Shown one piece after another: positions 13,248-16,975 of a DNA stretch of 16,975 nucleotides. The stretch is from an uncultured Clostridia bacterium (lineage in GTDB: Bacteria; Bacillota; Clostridia; Christensenellales; UBA1242). A model generated the notes under the pieces. That model did not search any database. It worked only from the letters and a program-made list of their open reading frames with translations, and was not told where the DNA came from. Where the stretch lies: NCBI GenBank assembly GCA_944372715.1, contig CALVZZ010000057.1:1-16975 (forward strand), given 5' to 3'. Numbering within the stretch: position 1 is the first letter of the stretch; each line of letters opens with the position of its first letter. Both the position numbers and the translations under genes were made by a program.

Positions 13248-14402
13248 CTACCTTTTTAACAATTTGGCAAGAAAACTTATCTTATTTTTTTCATCTTCTT
13301 TAATTCCGTAACTTAAAAGACCTAAAATAGATGAATAATTTGGTTTATTAAGTTCAGGCAATGGAGGGTAAACAAGTTCAACATTTTTGCCAAGTTTTTT
13401 TGATATATAGTCTTTTGCGCCTTTTATAAACGATACCCCACCACCTGTTAAGAACAATGGAATATAATTTTCAGCCTCCTGATTATAAAGACTAATGGAT
13501 TTTTGTATACAAGAACAAATCATATCCAATCTTGCCATAACAATTTCATTTGCCATTTTTACAGGAACTTTTTTAGCAATTCCAGATTGATTTATTTCAT
13601 AAAAATCTTTTTCTGTTGCATTCAATGACAAGATGATTTTTCTCTTTAATTGTTCTGCCTCACTGTATGTAATATTCAAGCACTCAGCAAGATCTGCCAT
13701 AATATGACCACCACCAATTGAAAAAGAACTTAACATTAAAAGACCTTGACCACGAATGGTTGCAACTGATGATGTAATATAACCAATATCAATAAGCATT
13801 GCAGAACCAGAACGAGATTCAGGTTCCAAAATGTATTGTGCTTCGCAAAGAGAAGAGCAAACATATGTAACTTTTTCTATTCCAATATTTTGCAAAATTT
13901 TGTTTATTGTTTGAATAAATTCGCTTTGTGCAAAAATTAAACTCACCATACTTGTAATCTTCGTTGTTTTGCAATTAATTGGATATACAATTCTCCTGCC
14001 ATCGTCAATTATATTATAAATAGGATTACAAGATATCAAAACTTGACCATCTCTACTTTCATAAGCCTTTTCATAATGTTCTGAAAGGACATCTTGCGAA
14101 ATCTTTTTCCTTACTGAAAAATTTGAACTTATAGTTTTACAAACACAATTACAAAACTCGGCAGGTATGCCAACATATAAATTTTTTATTACAGTACCTG
14201 CATTTTCTTCTGCTCTAGTGATAACATTTGATATGCAAGTTTCCAATTTTTCTGGTTCAAAAAACTCACCATCACCAAAGCCTGCATAAGAAATCTCCCC
14301 TTGTCCTTTTAAGATAAAGGTAGAATTTATTCCCTTTGCTCCAATCAAAACGCTAATTCTAGAAGAGCCAATATCTAAAACTGATACATAAGACTTAATC
14401 AC
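13248..14402 (-). CDS. ftsA: FtsA-type actin-like cell division protein
   Basis: FtsA tethers FtsZ filaments to the membrane and recruits the divisome. The 384-residue product is shorter than B. subtilis FtsA (about 440). It shows the phosphate-1 motif DIGSSRISVLIG, the adenosine motif FLTGGGVSFIKGAKDYIS, and a short basic amphipathic tail FLAKLLKR, a plausible membrane anchor. The phosphate-2 motif reads LIDIGYITSSVATI instead of the usual DIGGGTT-type sequence, so nucleotide handling may differ. It starts with GTG, with GAGG five bases upstream. A perfect-consensus sigma-A promoter lies about 50 bases ahead of it. It is followed closely by ftsZ. Assignment rests on these motifs and the ftsQ-ftsA-ftsZ order. 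Confidence 0.92.
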   Translation of the reverse strand: MIKSYVSVLDIGSSRISVLIGAKGINSTFILKGQGEISYAGFGDGEFFEPEKLETCISNVITRAEENAGTVIKNLYVGIPAEFCNCVCKTISSNFSVRKKISQDVLSEHYEKAYESRDGQVLISCNPIYNIIDDGRRIVYPINCKTTKITSMVSLIFAQSEFIQTINKILQNIGIEKVTYVCSSLCEAQYILEPESRSGSAMLIDIGYITSSVATIRGQGLLMLSSFSIGGGHIMADLAECLNITYSEAEQLKRKIILSLNATEKDFYEINQSGIAKKVPVKMANEIVMARLDMICSCIQKSISLYNQEAENYIPLFLTGGGVSFIKGAKDYISKKLGKNVELVYPPLPELNKPNYSSILGLLSYGIKEDEKNKISFLAKLLKR

Positions 14403-14411
14403 TTTAACCTC

Positions 14412-14473
14412 GACATTTAATTAGTGAATAAATATTACTTTTTTTTATAATTATAAGTAATAAGACATTTAAT
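14412..14473 (-). repeat. Two copies of GACATTTAAT in the ftsA leader
   Basis: The 10-base word GACATTTAAT occurs at 14412-14421 and again at 14464-14473 (plus-strand reading), 52 bases apart. The right copy is part of a palindrome over the -35 box; the left copy ends near the ftsA ribosome binding site. They could be paired operator half-sites or coincidence. Confidence 0.4.
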
Positions 14474-14478
14474 GTCAA
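14450..14478 (-). promoter_or_regulatory. Consensus sigma-A promoter of ftsA-ftsZ
   Basis: Minus-strand TTGACA (14473-14478), a 17-base spacer and TATAAT (14450-14455) match the sigma-A consensus at all twelve positions. The transcript would start near 14443, about 40 bases before the ftsA GTG. It makes ftsAZ at least partly independent of murA-ftsQ. Confidence 0.9.
14464..14476. promoter_or_regulatory. Palindrome GACATT-T-AATGTC over the -35 box
   Basis: A perfect 13-base inverted repeat with 6-base arms covers four bases of the -35 hexamer and part of the spacer of the ftsAZ promoter. The position suits a repressor operator, but no regulator is known to me for this word and it could be chance. 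Confidence 0.4.
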
Positions 14479-14505
14479 GATATTTACAAAACTTTTAAAA
14501 AATTT

Positions 14506-15318
14506 TTAAATTTTTTCAGTTTGATGGCAAAAAACTTCTCCATTTGAATTTTTTAATACCCTTAATTCATAATCAGCAACCAATTCAGGATTAAAAACAG
14601 ATTGTACAGCAAGTAAACAATTAAGTTTTTTGATTAAACTATCTTCTGCTTCCATAACACACATTTTAAGCCCAAGAAAATCATATATTTCCAAGTATGC
14701 CTTATTTTTTGCAGATAAGGGATCAATTCTAAATTTTAAAGATACAGATTTAAAAAGTGCTTTCTGTTCTGATATATTTCTATTATTTAATTTCATAGCT
14801 GGAACAAAGTTTTGTAAAAGTTCTTGTCCAACACTTAACTTTAAAAAATCACCCAAATTAGCATCAGGATTTAAAACAACAAAATCTCCATCTAAAAGTA
14901 TTGCATTTGATTGAGTTGAAGAAAAAGAAGTTGTTTGATTGAGTATTTTTAAATCTTCATCTAAAATAAAATAATTATTTTCTGAAACTTTAACAGCAAA
15001 AACTTCTTCTCTGTCCACGCACTTAACAATAAGAGTGTTAGGAAAAACACTCTGTATATTAATAACCTTTAAATAAGGATTATTTTTTTCTAAATTTTCA
15101 ATGTATAAGTTTTTGTTTTGAAAAAAAATTGGCATATTATATGCAAAATTACCACTTTCAATAACACTTTCTTGCGTTTCTTGGCTAGAAAAAATAGAAT
15201 TATGTGTTCTTAAATCTAATTTTACATTTTTAACACCGAATAAGGTAAAAAGCAAAATTATAAGCAGAACGATAACTCCACCAATTATTGAAAATGATAA
15301 AATCAACTTTTTTTTCAT
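14506..15318 (-). CDS. ftsQ: Divisome protein FtsQ/DivIB
   Basis: FtsQ (DivIB in Gram-positives) is a bitopic divisome protein that helps activate septal wall synthesis. The 270-residue product has a short cytosolic N-terminus (MKKK), one membrane helix (about 5-30), a POTRA domain right after it (about 30-100, with the NPYLKVINIQSVFPNTLIVKCVDREEV-type pattern split across its strands) and an extracellular beta domain. The assignment rests on this topology, the POTRA pattern and the place between murA and ftsA. The ATG overlaps the murA stop by one base (TAATG), so the two are coupled. A 103-base gap with a strong promoter follows before ftsA. Confidence 0.9.
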   Translation of the reverse strand: MKKKLILSFSIIGGVIVLLIILLFTLFGVKNVKLDLRTHNSIFSSQETQESVIESGNFAYNMPIFFQNKNLYIENLEKNNPYLKVINIQSVFPNTLIVKCVDREEVFAVKVSENNYFILDEDLKILNQTTSFSSTQSNAILLDGDFVVLNPDANLGDFLKLSVGQELLQNFVPAMKLNNRNISEQKALFKSVSLKFRIDPLSAKNKAYLEIYDFLGLKMCVMEAEDSLIKKLNCLLAVQSVFNPELVADYELRVLKNSNGEVFCHQTEKI

Positions 15319-16574
15319 TAACCATTTATCCTTTTTATATCTGCACCAAGCGAATATAAGTCATTTTCAATACTTTCATAGCCTCTATTAATTTGCCCAA
15401 TATTAGTAATTGTTGTATATCCATCAGCAACGAGTCCAGCAAGAACTAACCCGGCACCACCTCTTAAATCTGTTGCAACAACTTCTGCTCCATACAACTT
15501 GTTTACACCCTTGACAACTGCACTTCTTCCTTCAATTAAAATATCAGCTCCCATTTTTATTAATTCTCCTGTATGCTTAAACCTAGTTTCAAATAAATTT
15601 TCAACAATCAAAGATGTGCCTTTTGAAATTGTTTGGAGTGCCATAATTTGTGGTTGTAAATCAGTTGGGAAGCCTGGATACGGCATTGTTTCAATTTTTG
15701 CAATTGAATTCAATCTACCACTTGATGTCACCTTTATTTTATCACCTTTTGTTATAATTTTGCAAGAGTTATTATCAAGTTTAGAAATTAAAGATTGCAA
15801 ATGCTCAGTTTTAGCACCGTTTAATGTAACCTCTCCCCCACACATAACAGTTGCAATTATATAAGTTCCCGCTATAATTCTATCAGGAATGGGAGTATAT
15901 TCAACATTATGTAAACTTTTAACACCTTCAATTGAAATTGTTGATGTACCTGCACCTTTAATTTTTGCTCCTGCCCTATTTAAGAAATTTTGCAAGTCAA
16001 CAATTTCCGGTTCTTTTGCTGCATTAAAAATTTTAGTTTTCCCCTTTGCAAGAACTCCTGCCATCATAATATTTTCAGTTGCCCCAACACTAGGAAAATC
16101 TAAATGAACATTACCACCTTTCATTTCTCTTCCATCACAAGTCAAATAACCTCTTCTATCCACAACTTTAACATTTAAAGCTTGCAATCCTTTAATATGT
16201 AAATCTATTGGTCTGGCACCTATTTCACATCCACCAGGGTAAGCAACTTTTGCAAACTTAAACCTACCTAAAATTGAACCCAAACTAAAAATTGAGGACC
16301 TTGTCAAGCAAGCAAGCTCCTTTGGAATTTCAAAATTCGTCAAGTTGTTCATATCTAACATTAAAGCATCATCAACTATCTTTTTTTTACCACCTAAATT
16401 TTCTAAAATTTCCACCATATTGGTTACATCATCGTATTTAGGATATTTATGTAGAACAACATTTCCTGAACATAAAATACTTCCAGCTAAAATTGGTAGA
16501 AAAGCATTTTTGGCAGAACTTATACCTATTTCTCCAAAAAGTTGTTTTCCACCCTTAATCAAAATTTTATCCAC
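15318..16574 (-). CDS. murA: UDP-N-acetylglucosamine 1-carboxyvinyltransferase MurA
   Basis: MurA transfers enolpyruvate from phosphoenolpyruvate to UDP-GlcNAc, the first committed step of peptidoglycan synthesis in the cytosol. The 418-residue length is standard. Catalytic residues are in place: K22 in SSAKNA, C116 in PGGCEIGARP (the fosfomycin-reactive Cys), the Asp in GFPTDLQPQ and the Arg in DLRGGAG. The residue before AKN is Ser where most MurA have Gly, and the RSSIFSLGSILGRF block departs from the usual RAS...LGPLLARF. An ATG at 16595 is in frame, but it lacks a ribosome binding site; GTG 16574 has GGAG eight bases upstream and gives the family N-terminus MDKILIKGG. It is coupled to ftsQ. 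Clostridia often have two MurA copies; which one this is cannot be told. Confidence 0.96.
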   Translation of the reverse strand: MDKILIKGGKQLFGEIGISSAKNAFLPILAGSILCSGNVVLHKYPKYDDVTNMVEILENLGGKKKIVDDALMLDMNNLTNFEIPKELACLTRSSIFSLGSILGRFKFAKVAYPGGCEIGARPIDLHIKGLQALNVKVVDRRGYLTCDGREMKGGNVHLDFPSVGATENIMMAGVLAKGKTKIFNAAKEPEIVDLQNFLNRAGAKIKGAGTSTISIEGVKSLHNVEYTPIPDRIIAGTYIIATVMCGGEVTLNGAKTEHLQSLISKLDNNSCKIITKGDKIKVTSSGRLNSIAKIETMPYPGFPTDLQPQIMALQTISKGTSLIVENLFETRFKHTGELIKMGADILIEGRSAVVKGVNKLYGAEVVATDLRGGAGLVLAGLVADGYTTITNIGQINRGYESIENDLYSLGADIKRING

Positions 16575-16625
16575 AGTTTTATCTCCACATAACATTTTAT
16601 GGAAATATTGCTACAATTGTTCATT

Positions 16626-16653
16626 AAAAAAAGCAAACCATTGGTCTGCTTTT
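16626..16653 (-). terminator. Intrinsic terminator of the PPKAP-repeat gene
   Basis: On the minus strand AGCAGACC pairs with GGTTTGCT (8 bp, one G-U) around the loop AAT, followed by a seven-T run (plus-strand A at 16626-16632). It lies a few bases after the stop at 16657 and about 50 bases before murA, so murA must have its own promoter or depend on read-through. Confidence 0.85.
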
Positions 16654-16656
16654 AAA

Positions 16657-16975
16657 TTATTTTTTATCACTAGGTTTTGTAGGTGGAGCTTTTGGTGGCA
16701 CAGTTGGTTTTGCTGGTGCTTTTGGTGGAACACTAGCTTTCACCGGTGCTTTTGGTGGTGCTTTTTGTGTCACACTTGGTTTTGTAGGAGTTTTAGGTGC
16801 AGTGGCTGTACTAGGTGCTTTAGGTGGAACACTTGCAGGTTTTGTAGGCTTAACAGCACCAGCACTTGTTGTTGTAGCTGACTTAGGCTGTGCTGGGCTT
16901 TTGGGTGGTACTCCTGTGGGTGCTTTTGGTGGCATTGCTTGCGTTGGGGCTTTTGGTGGAACACTAGCATTTTTC
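16657..16975 (-). CDS. Pro/Ala/Lys-rich repeat protein, C-terminal part only
   Basis: The frame is open to the window edge, so this is the last 106 residues of a longer protein; an internal ATG at 16935 need not be the start. The visible part is low complexity, built of about seven PPK(A/S)P units separated by short Thr/Ser/Val/Gln-rich spacers, and ends KPSDKK. It has no Cys, no acidic residue except the final Asp, and no hydrophobic segment, so it is basic, extended and probably disordered. Such tails occur on wall-spanning surface proteins and on nucleic-acid-binding proteins; nothing here decides between them. The G+C content is higher than in the neighbouring genes because of Pro, Ala and Lys codons. 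The gene ends in its own terminator upstream of murA. Confidence 0.65.
   Translation of the reverse strand, partial: KNASVPPKAPTQAMPPKAPTGVPPKSPAQPKSATTTSAGAVKPTKPASVPPKAPSTATAPKTPTKPSVTQKAPPKAPVKASVPPKAPAKPTVPPKAPPTKPSDKK
16678..16975 (-). repeat. Degenerate tandem repeat encoding PPKAP units
   Basis: The coding DNA is a degenerate repeat of a plus-strand word like GGTGCTTTTGGTGG. One exact 20-base copy, gcttttggtggaacactagc, occurs at 16718-16737 and again at 16949-16968, both coding for an A-S-V-P-P-K-A unit. This suggests recent internal duplication and possible length variation. Confidence 0.75.

Noticed and set aside
16345..16881. Long plus-strand frame of 178 codons antisense to murA and the PPKAP gene
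   Set aside because: Its Trp/Cys/Phe-rich translation is the mirror of the Pro/Ala/Lys repeats and of murA; it crosses two well-supported minus-strand genes.
16678..16975. CRISPR-like repeat array
   Set aside because: The repeats are degenerate, unevenly spaced and in phase with a Pro/Ala/Lys coding frame, so they are protein repeats.

Overview
The window is strongly AT-rich chromosomal DNA of an endospore-forming, monoderm-type Bacillota. Inference: a Clostridia-like lineage, possibly an uncultured gut clade; the exact taxon cannot be read from the sequence. The evidence is a full set of sporulation genes (spoIVA, spoIIGA, sigE, sigG, a ymxH/ylmC homologue) beside division and wall genes (murA, ftsQ/divIB, ftsA, ftsZ), with purine-rich Shine-Dalgarno sites and several GTG starts. 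No transposase, integrase, CRISPR array or phage gene is visible, and no gene-free stretch exceeds 300 bases.

Layout from left to right. 1-251: a minus-strand tRNA operon (Gly-TCC, Arg-TCT, His-GTG, the last cut by the window edge) behind a near-consensus promoter. 388-1131: a lone plus-strand class I SAM methyltransferase. 1159-3365: spoIVA and a small exported protein, both minus strand. 3433-8491: a minus-strand run feoA-feoB-membrane protein-der-plsY with overlaps or gaps of about 40 bases, probably one operon. 8619-9410: a plus-strand pair, ymxH-like PRC-barrel gene and nrdR. 9443-11928: minus-strand spoIIGA-sigE-sigG, the mother-cell/forespore sigma cassette. 12039-16574: minus-strand murA-ftsQ-ftsA-ftsZ, with a perfect-consensus promoter in front of ftsA. 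16657-16975: the 3' end of a Pro/Ala/Lys repeat protein running off the right edge.

How the genes fit together. MurA makes the first committed peptidoglycan precursor, and FtsQ/FtsA/FtsZ build the septum. SpoIIGA is the membrane protease that releases SigE from its pro-sequence after the asymmetric septum forms. SigE then drives mother-cell genes, of which spoIVA is a classical target, and SigG takes over in the forespore. PlsY and Der serve phospholipid synthesis and ribosome assembly. FeoAB imports ferrous iron.

Points most worth a second look: a hairpin that buries the sigG ribosome binding site; a FeoB with a broken G4 guanine-specificity motif and a fused Cys-rich tail; an exported protein where gpsA is usually found between plsY and spoIVA; a 13-bp palindrome lying on the -35 box of the ftsAZ promoter; and the PPKAP-repeat protein next to murA. 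I did not find a clear, wholly undescribed multi-gene system; most of the window is conserved core and sporulation machinery.
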